Positions 1 through 8,428 of a stretch of DNA of 64,000 nucleotides are shown here, in pieces. Both the position numbers and the translations under genes were made by a program. The notes under the pieces were generated by a model. The model was not told where the DNA came from. It made no database searches and saw only the letters and a list, made by a program, of their open reading frames with translations. Each line of letters starts with the position of its first letter. The stretch's first letter is position 1. This DNA is from Pseudomonas tolaasii NCPPB 2192. Lineage in GTDB: Bacteria > Pseudomonadota > Gammaproteobacteria > Pseudomonadales > Pseudomonadaceae. The stretch spans positions 2,480,001 to 2,544,000 of the forward strand of contig NZ_PHHD01000001.1 in assembly GCF_002813445.1 (NCBI RefSeq), in the 5' to 3' direction.

Positions 1-806
1 GCCGGACGCGGGAACAGGGTGATCTGGCATTCGTTTTTCTTGAGCTTCTGGATGCGCACCGACGGGTCGGTGGTGATGGCGAAGATCAGGTTGTCGATCT
101 TCACGTCTTCAGGTTTCCAGTAGTCCTTGTTGCCGGTGTAACGAATGTTCGAGTCTTTCTGGTAGCTCTTGAACACGAACGGGCCAGTGCCGACCGGCTT
201 CTGGTTGATGTCCGGCGCTTTGCCTTCCTTCAACAGCTGGGCAGCGTATTCGGCGGACTGGATCGAGGCGAAGCTCATGGCCAGGTTCTGGATGAAAGCG
301 GCGTCCACGGTGCCAAGGGTGAACTTGACGGTGTGGTCATCGACTTTCTCGATGTTCTTGATGTTGGTGTCCATCCCCATGTCCGTGAAGTACGGGAACT
401 CGGTGGGGTAGGCCTTACGGAACGGATCGTCCTTGTTGATCATGCGGTTGAACGTGAAGAGCACGTCATCGGCATTGAAGGTACGGGTCGGTTTGAAGTA
501 CGAGGTGGTGTGGAATTTCACGCCATCACGCAAGTGGAAAGTGTACGTCAGGCCATCCGGGGACACGTCCCAGCTGGTGGCCAGCCCAGGAATCACAGCG
601 GTGCCGCCGCGTTCGAACTGGGTCAGACGGTTGAACATGGTTTCGGCCGAGGCATCGAAGTCTGTTCCGGTGGTGTACTGGCCTGGATCAAAACCGGCCG
701 GGCTCCCTTCGGAGCAGAACACCAGGTTAGTCGCCGCTTGGGCGAAAGGAGCTGCGGCCATAAGGCCAGCGCTAACAAGTAACGGAAGGACTGCGTGTTT
801 AAGCAT
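1..806 (-). CDS. dppA: DppA-type peptide ABC transporter substrate-binding protein (partial, 3' end beyond window)
   Basis: This is the N-terminal 268 codons of a periplasmic solute-binding protein of the SBP_bac_5 (DppA/OppA) family; the C-terminal half lies outside the window. The start ATG at 806 is preceded by GAGG at a good distance and opens a clear signal peptide (Lys-3, a hydrophobic core, then AQA before the mature protein). The mature start carries the family pattern VFCSEGSPAGFDP followed by TSWDVSPDGLTYTFHLRDGV. It closely matches the next gene upstream on the same strand (1065-2666), so the two are tandem paralogues. In P. aeruginosa the dpp cluster next to roxSR has several DppA copies, and this context suggests the same. 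Ligand preference (dipeptides or tripeptides) cannot be read from the sequence. An inverted-repeat cluster lies in front of it. Confidence 0.9.
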   Translation of the reverse strand, partial: MLKHAVLPLLVSAGLMAAAPFAQAATNLVFCSEGSPAGFDPGQYTTGTDFDASAETMFNRLTQFERGGTAVIPGLATSWDVSPDGLTYTFHLRDGVKFHTTSYFKPTRTFNADDVLFTFNRMINKDDPFRKAYPTEFPYFTDMGMDTNIKNIEKVDDHTVKFTLGTVDAAFIQNLAMSFASIQSAEYAAQLLKEGKAPDINQKPVGTGPFVFKSYQKDSNIRYTGNKDYWKPEDVKIDNLIFAITTDPSVRIQKLKKNECQITLFPRP

Positions 807-929
807 GTTGGCCTCATGATTTGTTGTCATTTTTGGTGGTGAGGGCGACCTCGTGAGTCGGCCTGCGGATACTTATGCAGGCGCCATACCCATTGCAAGA
901 TGCTGAACCGTCGCGAGGGTGAAACTGTG

Positions 930-978
930 GTACGAACGTACAGGAATGTCGCATTTATGAAAGTTTGTACATAAATGC
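930..978 (-). promoter_or_regulatory. Two inverted repeats upstream of the first dppA copy
   Basis: The 5' region of the first dppA copy holds GTACGAACGTAC (930-941, 5-bp arms) and a perfect 9-bp inverted repeat GCATTTATG/CATAAATGC (951-959 and 970-978) with a 10-base spacer. They lie 125-170 bp before the start codon, where an operator or promoter would be expected. No binding protein can be named from the sequence; in P. aeruginosa the dpp genes are repressed by PsdR, which is only a suggestion here. Confidence 0.4.
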
Positions 979-1016
979 ATATATATAGGGGCTTTTTTCG
1001 GTGCATTGAGCGCACC

Positions 1017-1055
1017 AAAAAAGCCCAACCGAGGCGTCTGGCGCACTCGGTTGGG
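1017..1055 (-). terminator. Rho-independent terminator after the second dppA copy
   Basis: A perfect 10-bp stem CCCAACCGAG/CTCGGTTGGG (1024-1033 and 1046-1055) has a 12-base loop. It is followed on the minus strand by six T (1017-1022). It sits 10 bases past the stop of the gene ending at 1065, so the two dppA copies are probably separate transcripts. Confidence 0.85.
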
Positions 1056-1064
1056 GCGGGCTTG

Positions 1065-2666
1065 TTACTTATCTAGACTGACACCATAGAACGGCGTGAG
1101 GCCAAACGGGCTGATCTTGAAGTCCTGGACTTCCTTGCGCAGGGGCTGGAAAACCGTCGAGTTTGCAATAGGCGTTATAGGTACTTGTTCCTTAAGGATT
1201 TTTTGCGCCTGTTGATACCACTTGATGCGCTGCTCGCGGTCATTGCTGACCTTGGCCTGCTGCACGAGTTTGTCGTAGGCCGGGTTACACCATTTGGCGT
1301 AGTTGCTGCCCTTGACCGCGGCACAACTGTAGAGCACGCCGAGCCAGTTATCGGGGTCGCCATTGTCGCCGGTCCAGCCGTAAATCATGGCATCGTGCTC
1401 GCCATTTTTGGCGCGCTTGATGTACTCGCCCCACTCATAGCTGACGATGTTGGCCTTGATGCCGATTTTTTCCCAATCCTGCTGGATCATTTGTGCCGAC
1501 ATGCGCGCGTTCGGGTTGGACGCGCGTTGAACAGTCATCGCCCACAGGTTGATGGTGGTACCTGGTGCAACCCCTGCTTCTTTTAGTAGCGCCCGCGCCT
1601 TGGTCGGGTCGTACGGGGCGTCCTTGATATTGGGGTCATAAGACCACTGCGCCGGAGGCAGTGCGTTCTGCGCCAATTGCCCGGCGCTCTGGTACACGGC
1701 CTTGATGATGGCGGGCTTGTCGATGGCCATGTCCAATGCCTGGCGCACTTTGAGCTGGTCCAGCGGCGGATGGGTCACGTTGTAAGCCAGAAAGCCCAGG
1801 TTGAACCCGGCCTGTTGCAGTACGCGCAGGTTGGGGTCCTGCTTCATCACTTCAATGTCGGAGGGGCGCGGGTAACCACTGACCTGGCACTCGCCGGCCT
1901 TGAGTTTCTGCAGGCGCGCGGCGGCGTCCGGGGTGATGGCGAACACCAGATTGTCGAGCTTCACGTCCTCGGGCTTCCAATACTGTTTATTGGCCGCGTA
2001 GCGAATCTGCGAGTCCTTCTGGTAGCGCTTGAACACAAACGGCCCGGTGCCGACGGGTTTCTGGTTGATGTCCTCGGCCTTGCCTTCCTTTAATAGCTGC
2101 GCGGCGTACTCGGCCGACTGCACCGAGGCGAAACTCATGGCCAGGTTCTGCACAAACGATGCATCGACATTGTTAAGGCTGAAACGCACGGTGTGGTCGT
2201 CGAGTTTTTCAACGTTCTTGATCGTGGTGTTCAAGCCCATGTCGGTGAAATACGGCGACTCGGACGGGTAAGCCTTGCGAAACGGGCTGTTCGCGTCCAG
2301 CAGGCGGTTGAAGGTAAACAGCACGTCATCGGCGTTGAAGTCGCGGGTGGGGGTGAAGAAGTCCGTGGTGTGGAACTTCACGCCATCGCGCAGGTGGAAG
2401 GTGTAGGTCAGGCCGTCTTTTGACACGTCCCAACTCGTCGCCAGGCCGGGTTCGACTTCAGTGCCGCCGCGCTTGAACTGGGTCAGGCGGTTGAACACGG
2501 TTTCGGCGGAGGCATCAAAATCGGTGCCGCTGGTGTACTGGCTGGGGTCGAAACCGGCAGGGCTGGCTTCGGAACAGTAGACCAGGGTAGTGGCCGCGTG
2601 GGCCATCGGCATGAAAGCCAGCAGGCCTGCAGCCAGAAGGAGCGGTTTGAAAGCGATTCTTTCCAT
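1065..2666 (-). CDS. dppA: DppA-type peptide ABC transporter substrate-binding protein
   Basis: This is a complete 533-residue periplasmic peptide-binding protein of the SBP_bac_5 family, the usual length for DppA. The chosen start (MERIAFKPLL) has AGGGG 8 bases upstream and a standard signal peptide ending in AHA; an upstream in-frame start at 2705 would add 13 residues ahead of the signal and is unlikely. The mature N-terminus (VYCSEASPAGFDP) and the segment TSWDVSKDGLTYTFHLRDGVKFH are family hallmarks shared with the truncated paralogue at 1-806. It would hand peptides to a DppBC permease with DppDF ATPases, none of which is in the window. It follows the SIMPL-domain gene on the same strand after a hairpin and is closed by a strong terminator. 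Confidence 0.93.
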   Translation of the reverse strand: MERIAFKPLLLAAGLLAFMPMAHAATTLVYCSEASPAGFDPSQYTSGTDFDASAETVFNRLTQFKRGGTEVEPGLATSWDVSKDGLTYTFHLRDGVKFHTTDFFTPTRDFNADDVLFTFNRLLDANSPFRKAYPSESPYFTDMGLNTTIKNVEKLDDHTVRFSLNNVDASFVQNLAMSFASVQSAEYAAQLLKEGKAEDINQKPVGTGPFVFKRYQKDSQIRYAANKQYWKPEDVKLDNLVFAITPDAAARLQKLKAGECQVSGYPRPSDIEVMKQDPNLRVLQQAGFNLGFLAYNVTHPPLDQLKVRQALDMAIDKPAIIKAVYQSAGQLAQNALPPAQWSYDPNIKDAPYDPTKARALLKEAGVAPGTTINLWAMTVQRASNPNARMSAQMIQQDWEKIGIKANIVSYEWGEYIKRAKNGEHDAMIYGWTGDNGDPDNWLGVLYSCAAVKGSNYAKWCNPAYDKLVQQAKVSNDREQRIKWYQQAQKILKEQVPITPIANSTVFQPLRKEVQDFKISPFGLTPFYGVSLDK

Positions 2667-2705
2667 GGAGACCCCTGAAGTGGCAGGCATATAAAAGCTG
2701 CCCAA

Positions 2706-2738
2706 ACGAAAACGGCGGTCACCGAGGTTACCGCCGTT
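2706..2738 (-). terminator. Hairpin terminator after the SIMPL-domain gene
   Basis: A perfect 9-bp stem AACGGCGGT/ACCGCCGTT (2711-2719 and 2730-2738) is followed on the minus strand by a T-rich run (TTTTCGTTT). It lies between the SIMPL-domain stop and the dppA start. Because the gap is only 91 bp, the dppA promoter must overlap this hairpin, lie inside the upstream gene, or depend on readthrough. Confidence 0.6.
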
Positions 2739-2757
2739 CAGGTGTATCAGGTAGGGG

Positions 2758-3474
2758 TCACTGCATTTGCACTTCGATCACACCGTCGGCGCTCATGTTG
2801 ACCTGGCTGGTGCCGGCTTCCACTTCAGGCGTGGGCGCCGAATCGGCCATGGCGGCTTTCATCATCATCCCGCCGTTGCGCGCGTAAGGCATCGGGTAGC
2901 CGTTGGTGTTGAAGTTCAGGTTGACGATCTTGTAGCCCTTGCCGCCGAGTGCGTCGGTGGCCAGTTGCGCGCGGGCCTTGAAGGCGGCGACGGCGTCTTT
3001 GAGCAACGCGTCTTCGCTGGACTTGCGCGTGGCGTCGGCGATGGCGAAATCCATGTTTTCCATTTTCAGGGTGTTCAGCAGCTCGCCGGTGAGCTTGGAC
3101 AGGGCCGGGAAGTCCGCACTTTCCAGGCGCAGCTCGGCGCGTTCACGCCAGCCGGTGATTTTCTGGTTCTTGTTGTCGTAGATCGGGTAGCTGTTACGGC
3201 TGCCCTGGCGCAGGGTCACGCCTTTGACTTCGCGGGCTTCACCGAGGGCCTTGTTCATGGTGTTGGTGATTTCGGCGGCGAGCTTGGCCGGGTCGCTGTT
3301 TTGGGACTCGGTGTAGAGCGTCACGATCATCTTGTCGCGGGCAACCTCCTGGCTGACCTCGGCGCGCAGGGAAATCTGGTTGTAGTTCAGGCCTTCGGCT
3401 GCCAGCGCGGGGAGGCTGGCCAGGGTTGCGACGCCGAGGGTGATAACAGCAGCACTGCGAGTGAAACGAGACAT
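2758..3474 (-). CDS. SIMPL-domain (DUF541) periplasmic protein
   Basis: This 238-residue exported protein belongs to the SIMPL/DUF541 family (E. coli YggE type), whose molecular role is not settled; YggE is linked to oxidative-stress tolerance. The start at MSRFTRS has AAGGAG seven bases upstream and opens a signal peptide (hydrophobic residues about 8-22, cleavage after ALA). Longer upstream starts would place 24 charged residues before the signal and are rejected. The family pattern ISLRAEVSQEVARDKMIVTLY begins the mature domain, and the body has the alternating beta/alpha character of SIMPL proteins. It is divergent from roxS across about 206 bp and precedes dppA on its own strand. Confidence 0.85.
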   Translation of the reverse strand: MSRFTRSAAVITLGVATLASLPALAAEGLNYNQISLRAEVSQEVARDKMIVTLYTESQNSDPAKLAAEITNTMNKALGEAREVKGVTLRQGSRNSYPIYDNKNQKITGWRERAELRLESADFPALSKLTGELLNTLKMENMDFAIADATRKSSEDALLKDAVAAFKARAQLATDALGGKGYKIVNLNFNTNGYPMPYARNGGMMMKAAMADSAPTPEVEAGTSQVNMSADGVIEVQMQ

Positions 3475-3680
3475 GGAAACTCCTTGGGGTTGTTCGTGTT
3501 CGGTATGACTGTAGACGGTGGCATCGGGTTCTTCGGGTTTACACAATACCTACAAGTTGCGGCAACGCCGACGAACGGTCATTCGCCCGGCCTGCGTCAA
3601 AGAGCCACACAGGCCGTGGCGGCGGGTCTGCTTCGTTTATACTCCCGACGATCCGCCTGCAGCGCTCATCGGGAGAGCTC

Positions 3681-4943
3681 ATGCTCGCCGCCGTAAAACT
3701 GACTTCCGCCACACGCCAGAACCTCTGGCGCCTGACGTTCATTCGCACCCTGGTATTGGCCGCACAGGCCGGTTCCGTCGGGCTCGCCTACTGGTTCGAC
3801 CTGTTGCCGCTGCCGTGGCTGCAACTGGCCGTCACCCTTGGTTTCTCCATCGTGCTGTGTGTGTTCACCGCCATTCGGCTGCGCACCACCTGGCCGGTGA
3901 CCGAGCTGGAATATGCCCTGCAGCTGGCCTGCGATCTGTTTATCCACAGTGTGTTGCTGTATTTCTCGGGGGGGTCCACCAACCCCTTCGTTTCCTATTA
4001 CCTGGTGCCACTGACCATCGCCGCGGTGACCCTGCCGTGGCGCTACTCGGTGGTGCTTTCGGGCATCGCGCTGGCGCTGTATACCCTGCTGCTGGCGCAG
4101 TTCTACCCGTTGCAGACCTTTCCCATCGCCCGGGAAAACCTGCAGATTTACGGGATGTGGCTGAGCTTTGCGCTGTCGGCGGCAGTGATTACATTCTTCG
4201 CCGCGCGCATGGCCGAGGAACTGCGCCGGCAGGAAGAACTGCGCGCCATCCGCCGTGAAGAAGGCCTGCGTGACCAGCAACTGCTGGCAGTTGCCACGCA
4301 GGCAGCCGGCGCCGCCCATGAACTGGGCACGCCGCTGGCGACCATGAGTGTGCTGCTCAATGAGATGGTCCAGGACCACCCCGACCCGGCCCTGCAAGAT
4401 GACCTCAGTGTGTTGCAGGAGCAGGTCAAGCAGTGCAAGCACACCTTGCAGCAACTGGTGCGCGCCGCCGAGGCCAACCGCCGTCTGGCGGTAGAAATGC
4501 AGGATGTGACCCAGTGGCTCGACGAAGCCCTGAACCGCTGGCACCTGATGCGCCCTGAAGCCAGTTATCGCTTTCATTTATTAGGGCAGGGCACTGTACC
4601 GCGCATGGCGCCGCCGCCGGACCTGACCCAGGCGCTGCTCAACCTGTTGAACAACGCCGCCGACGCCTGCCCCGAAGGCCTGGGCGTGCAGCTGGACTGG
4701 GACGCGGAAAACGTCACCATCAGTATTCGTGACCACGGCGCGGGCGTGCCGCTGGCCATTGCCGAGCAAATCGGCAAACCCTTCTTTACCACCAAGGGCA
4801 AAGGCTTCGGCCTGGGCCTGTTTTTGAGCAAGGCCAGCGTGACCCGCGCGGGCGGCTCAGTGAAGCTCTATAGTCATGAGGAAGGTGGCACGCTCACCGA
4901 GCTGCGCCTGCCCCGTGTCGCACGAGGAGATATCGATGAGTGA
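3681..4943 (+). CDS. roxS: RoxS/RegB-type redox sensor histidine kinase
   Basis: This is a 420-residue membrane histidine kinase of the RegB/PrrB/RoxS class, which senses respiratory electron flow (quinone pool and a redox-active cysteine) and phosphorylates its partner regulator. About six membrane segments cover residues 15-175 and include the quinone-site-like motif GGSTNPF (about 97-103). The dimerisation box AAHELGTPLA puts the phospho-histidine at H213. A cysteine at C252 (QVKQCKHTL) matches the redox-box cysteine known in RegB. ATPase boxes follow: N-box LLNLLNNAADA, G1 DHGAG and G2 GKGFGLGLFLSK. The start has GGAG 7 bases upstream. It overlaps roxR by 8 bp (ATGAGTGA), so the pair is translationally coupled. 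In P. aeruginosa RoxSR controls the cyanide-insensitive oxidase. Confidence 0.93.
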   Translation: MLAAVKLTSATRQNLWRLTFIRTLVLAAQAGSVGLAYWFDLLPLPWLQLAVTLGFSIVLCVFTAIRLRTTWPVTELEYALQLACDLFIHSVLLYFSGGSTNPFVSYYLVPLTIAAVTLPWRYSVVLSGIALALYTLLLAQFYPLQTFPIARENLQIYGMWLSFALSAAVITFFAARMAEELRRQEELRAIRREEGLRDQQLLAVATQAAGAAHELGTPLATMSVLLNEMVQDHPDPALQDDLSVLQEQVKQCKHTLQQLVRAAEANRRLAVEMQDVTQWLDEALNRWHLMRPEASYRFHLLGQGTVPRMAPPPDLTQALLNLLNNAADACPEGLGVQLDWDAENVTISIRDHGAGVPLAIAEQIGKPFFTTKGKGFGLGLFLSKASVTRAGGSVKLYSHEEGGTLTELRLPRVARGDIDE

Positions 4944-5496
4944 CGAGATCCAAGTCGAAGGCGAAGAACTGCCGCACCTGCTGCTGGTAGATGACGACGC
5001 CACCTTTACCCGCGTGATGGCGCGCGCCATGAGCCGTCGCGGCTTTCGCGTCAGCACTGCGGGGTCGGCCGAAGAGGGCCTGACCATCGCCCAGGCCGAC
5101 CTGCCGGACTACGCCGCGCTCGACCTGAAAATGGACGGCGACTCCGGCCTGGTGCTGTTGCCCAAGCTGCTGGAACTCGACCCGGAAATGCGCGTGGTGA
5201 TCCTCACCGGTTATTCCAGCATTGCCACGGCCGTCGAGGCGATCAAGCGCGGCGCCTGCAATTACCTGTGCAAACCGGCGGACGCCGATGACGTGCTGGC
5301 CGCGCTGCTCTCCGAACATGCCGACCTTGACACCCTGGTGCCGGAAAACCCGATGTCGGTAGACCGCCTGCAGTGGGAACACATCCAGCGCGTACTGACC
5401 GAGCACGAGGGCAACATTTCCGCTACCGCCCGCGCCCTGGGCATGCACCGGCGTACCTTACAGCGCAAGTTGCAGAAGCGCCCGGTACGGCGCTGA
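4936..5496 (+). CDS. roxR: RoxR/RegA-type response regulator
   Basis: This 186-residue response regulator is the partner of RoxS. It has a receiver domain (about 13-125) with acidic pocket residues D20/D21, the phospho-acceptor D63 (LDLKMDGDSGL) and the conserved lysine in CKPADADD. A short linker leads to a C-terminal Fis-type helix-turn-helix (ISATARALGMHRRTLQRKLQ), the standard RegA/PrrA/ActR architecture and length. The start at MSDEIQ is preceded by GAGGAGA and overlaps the end of roxS; the frame is open further upstream but has no comparable signal. It would bind DNA to adjust respiratory and redox genes. A strong bidirectional terminator follows immediately. Confidence 0.94.
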   Translation: MSDEIQVEGEELPHLLLVDDDATFTRVMARAMSRRGFRVSTAGSAEEGLTIAQADLPDYAALDLKMDGDSGLVLLPKLLELDPEMRVVILTGYSSIATAVEAIKRGACNYLCKPADADDVLAALLSEHADLDTLVPENPMSVDRLQWEHIQRVLTEHEGNISATARALGMHRRTLQRKLQKRPVRR

Positions 5497-5507
5497 ACCA
5501 GCGGTGT

Positions 5508-5534
5508 GAAATAGCCGGGTCACCCGGCTATTTC
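5508..5534. terminator. Bidirectional terminator between roxR and the toxin-like gene
   Basis: A perfect 12-bp stem GAAATAGCCGGG/CCCGGCTATTTC (5508-5519 and 5523-5534) has a 3-base loop and lies between two converging genes. Both sides end in short A/T-rich stretches that are part of the stem itself. Confidence 0.7.
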
Positions 5535-5543
5535 CAGGCGTCC

Positions 5544-8168
5544 TCAACCGAAGTAGTTGGGGAAGTTGTTCGGTCCCAAGTACAGAAAGTTCGACGGTTT
5601 CAGCTTGATTTCCTTGGGCATCCTCAGCTCGACGAACGGGCTGCCGGCGGTAATGGCGCCGAGTTCCTCGGGCGCCTGGTCGGTGCTGAATATCACCATG
5701 TAGTTGCCCCTGCCCAAATAGCGCTCGTTACCCAGAAACAACAGGTCTTGGACATTCTCGCCGTTGAATTGCTGACCGGGAGGGTTGACGTATATGCCAC
5801 CCTTGGAGCCCGCGCGTGTTGCGCCCCGTGTCGCATCCGTAATGCTTTGCCCTTGAGCGATTGCCTCTGCGCCAGCCTTGTCGGTGTAGTGAATGTAAAC
5901 CGGCTGCCCGGCGTACGTGCCCGAATCCAGTATGGATTGCCAATCCTGATGATTGGCCAATGGCGTTTTCGCTGAAATGCCTGGCACCGCGTTTTCTTTC
6001 GCGAGCGGGGCTTTTTGCGGTGCAGGCTTGATGAACTTCCTGCCGCCGCCTTTCAGGGTGTTCAAGCGCCATTCACCGTGACCTGCCGACTCCAGGAACA
6101 TCACCGTCTTCCCCGTATTGGGGTCGATCACCCGAACGTATCCATTTTCGACCTTGTAGTTGCGGCTGATCTCAAACGCCCTGTTGACGCCGGTACCGTC
6201 GGTGTAGCGTACGTAGAACTGCTCACCGACTTGATAAGTGCCGTCCCCCCGAAGGGCACGGCCTTCAAGAAAATGGTCAGGCAGGGCGTGAAGGCTGAAG
6301 TCGGGCAACGGAGCATCGACGCGTGGCACATGAGGTTCCACGCCCATCAGGGAGTTCGGCGCCGGGTTTTCAACGGCGTAAACAGTGTTGGGTTCGACGT
6401 TGCCGGCTGTACCTTCTGCCGTCCGGAAGGCGTTCACGAGTCGGGGTACGACGACTGTCGCGGCGTTGAAAAGACCGAACACCATATGTTCGGTGCCCTT
6501 TGGCTTGCCGTGTAGCTCGTCGTCGAGGCCAATTACCGTGGTGCTGGCCGCGTCAGCCAGGTAAAAGGCATCCAGCGCCAATGCCACCTCAGGCATCACC
6601 AACGCCAGCGGGGCCAGAAACAGCGCGGCTTTTTTGGTTTTTTCAAGACCAGACAGCAGTGCCTTTTTGGTTTCGTCCGCATCACTGGTTATCCGAATGT
6701 CGGCATCCGCATAGGAACGATCTTTTTGGCGCTTCGCCATTTCCTCGAACGGTAAATGACTGGGCTCGGTGGTGATGAAGGTTTGCGGGTCCCAAAAACC
6801 GGTGAAAGCCCTGTGGTCGTAGTTGAGTAGCCCGCCTGGCGTTTCACGTTTTGCAGGCCAGGCCCCGAGCCCGGCCAGCGTCTCGTCGATGCCGGCCCGT
6901 GTAAAACCGTTGGGTTTATCTTTCAAGGCAAAGTGCAACGCCATCGCATCACGTTTGGCCGGGGCGGCCATTTGTTTTGCAAGCCACGTTTTCATTTCTG
7001 CCTGGCTGCCGAAGCTGTGGAGAGGGGACGAGTTGCCGGGGATGTAAAGCAGCGTCAACGCAGGCGTGCTGTTGGCATCCGTTACGTAGACAAGGTCGGT
7101 GGCTGGATAACTGCCGAGTTTGAGCAGGCCGGTCTCCAGGCCGGGATCCCTGGGCGGGTTCTTAAGCAAGTCCTCATACTTGATGTCCGGCCAGGACGCC
7201 TGGTTTCCTGGCAGGCCGGCGGCCCGCATGACCAACGCCCGACCCTGTGAGGTCAGGCTGCCCTCTTGATGTTGGGTCATGGCTGACTGGATGAACGAGG
7301 CCTTGGCCAGCGCAGGGTATTTTTCGAGGTGGCGGGTCCAGAAGTCATTCAGGAACGCGTTGTAGGGCTGTTGGAAGTCCGCCTTCCATATCAGCTTTTT
7401 GAACTCGGCAGGCGTGAGTGAACTCTGGTTGCCTCCGTTATAAACAGGTGCTGCTTCATCGGCGGACTCTTTGTAAATACCCTGGAACGTGTGGGTGGTA
7501 TTGGCCTGTTCCTGATAGGGGTTAAAGCGGCTTGAGAGGTCGAACGTTCCAGGCCGGAGCGTTTCCAGATCCGGTTTAATGATGACCTCCGGGCCGCCGG
7601 CATAAAAAGGCACTGCGTAACCCTGGCCCACAGGCGTTTGCTGCGCATTTTGAATCAGTGCCTGGGTGAGCGAGATTCTCTGGATGACTTTCGCGGGGTA
7701 GGGCCGTTCTCCTGTGGTGTTGTAGTCGAAGGTCACCAGAAATGTGTCATCGGGGTCCATATCCCACATGTCTTTGTCAGCAGGGGTTTTTGCCTTTTGC
7801 GCGAGCTCGGCGAATGTTTTCCTGAGGAAGTTTGAGGCTTCCTGCTCGACGCTCATGAACGAGTCGGTGATTTCCCGGGCGGCGGGGTCGATGTTGATAT
7901 TGAGGCCTGTACTCACCGGAGACGGTTCTTTCTCGCCGAGGCTTGCCCGTTTACCCGGATCAGGATTGACGCTGACCTCTTCGTAGCCGCCTGGCGCCCC
8001 GTCACTCAACCTGACGTCCTGCACCCGTTCTTGATCTTTAGGCGCACCGGAGTCGATCGCGCGTTTTTGGCGAGCCCCTGGTGTGGCTGGCCGCTCAATG
8101 TTTTCGGGCCGCAGGGAGGGTTCAGTCGAGGGCGGGTAAGGGCTGACGCGTTGGATACCAATGTGCAT
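5544..8168 (-). CDS. Large toxin-like protein with putative C-terminal HYD1-type ADP-ribosyltransferase domain
   Basis: This 874-residue protein has no signal peptide. Residues about 100-480 look like the DUF6543 (dermonecrotic toxin) type found in Pseudomonas toxin-like proteins, including the LLYIPGNSSPLHSF segment near 373-386. A hydrophobic, helix-rich region (about 513-545, then 565-580) could contact membranes. The last ~118 residues (757-874) contain YIHYTDKAGAEAI with H760, then GGIYVNPPGQQFNG and GRGNYMVIFSTD. This resembles the Tox-ART-HYD1 class (H-Y-D core). That assignment is by eye and is an inference. No immunity-like small gene adjoins it: roxR converges on one side and the ABC exporter diverges on the other. 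Base composition looks slightly less GC-rich than neighbours. The ribosome binding site before this ATG is weak, so the start is less sure. Confidence 0.7.
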   Translation of the reverse strand: MHIGIQRVSPYPPSTEPSLRPENIERPATPGARQKRAIDSGAPKDQERVQDVRLSDGAPGGYEEVSVNPDPGKRASLGEKEPSPVSTGLNINIDPAAREITDSFMSVEQEASNFLRKTFAELAQKAKTPADKDMWDMDPDDTFLVTFDYNTTGERPYPAKVIQRISLTQALIQNAQQTPVGQGYAVPFYAGGPEVIIKPDLETLRPGTFDLSSRFNPYQEQANTTHTFQGIYKESADEAAPVYNGGNQSSLTPAEFKKLIWKADFQQPYNAFLNDFWTRHLEKYPALAKASFIQSAMTQHQEGSLTSQGRALVMRAAGLPGNQASWPDIKYEDLLKNPPRDPGLETGLLKLGSYPATDLVYVTDANSTPALTLLYIPGNSSPLHSFGSQAEMKTWLAKQMAAPAKRDAMALHFALKDKPNGFTRAGIDETLAGLGAWPAKRETPGGLLNYDHRAFTGFWDPQTFITTEPSHLPFEEMAKRQKDRSYADADIRITSDADETKKALLSGLEKTKKAALFLAPLALVMPEVALALDAFYLADAASTTVIGLDDELHGKPKGTEHMVFGLFNAATVVVPRLVNAFRTAEGTAGNVEPNTVYAVENPAPNSLMGVEPHVPRVDAPLPDFSLHALPDHFLEGRALRGDGTYQVGEQFYVRYTDGTGVNRAFEISRNYKVENGYVRVIDPNTGKTVMFLESAGHGEWRLNTLKGGGRKFIKPAPQKAPLAKENAVPGISAKTPLANHQDWQSILDSGTYAGQPVYIHYTDKAGAEAIAQGQSITDATRGATRAGSKGGIYVNPPGQQFNGENVQDLLFLGNERYLGRGNYMVIFSTDQAPEELGAITAGSPFVELRMPKEIKLKPSNFLYLGPNNFPNYFG

Positions 8169-8428
8169 AAGTTGAGTCTCGGACAGGACAGTTGATTGAC
8201 CGGTTTCCTGTGTGGCGAGCGGGCGAGTAGCGTTCCCCTGCAGGTGTCACCGGCTTTTTCCTGCAGGCCAGGATGAGGAATCTCAGTGAGCGGGCAGGAG
8301 GTAACGGAGGCATCTCCTTAAGGCGCTGAACAAAGTCTGAACAATTTGCTGCAGGTTGCACGAAGCCACGAACCGATCGTCTATGATCGGCTCAAACGCC
8401 TGTCACATTTTCTTACAGAGCCTGAACG

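Noticed and set aside
875..900. A sigma-54-like pattern (GG and GC at about -24/-12) on the minus strand upstream of the first dppA copy
   Set aside because: The two GG/GC pairs have the right spacing, but four of the other consensus positions are wrong, so it is probably chance.
8373..8390. Inverted repeat CCGATC/GATCGG before the ABC exporter gene
   Set aside because: Arms are only 6 bp and contain a chance GATC palindrome; no promoter with good spacing coincides with it, so no regulatory call was made.
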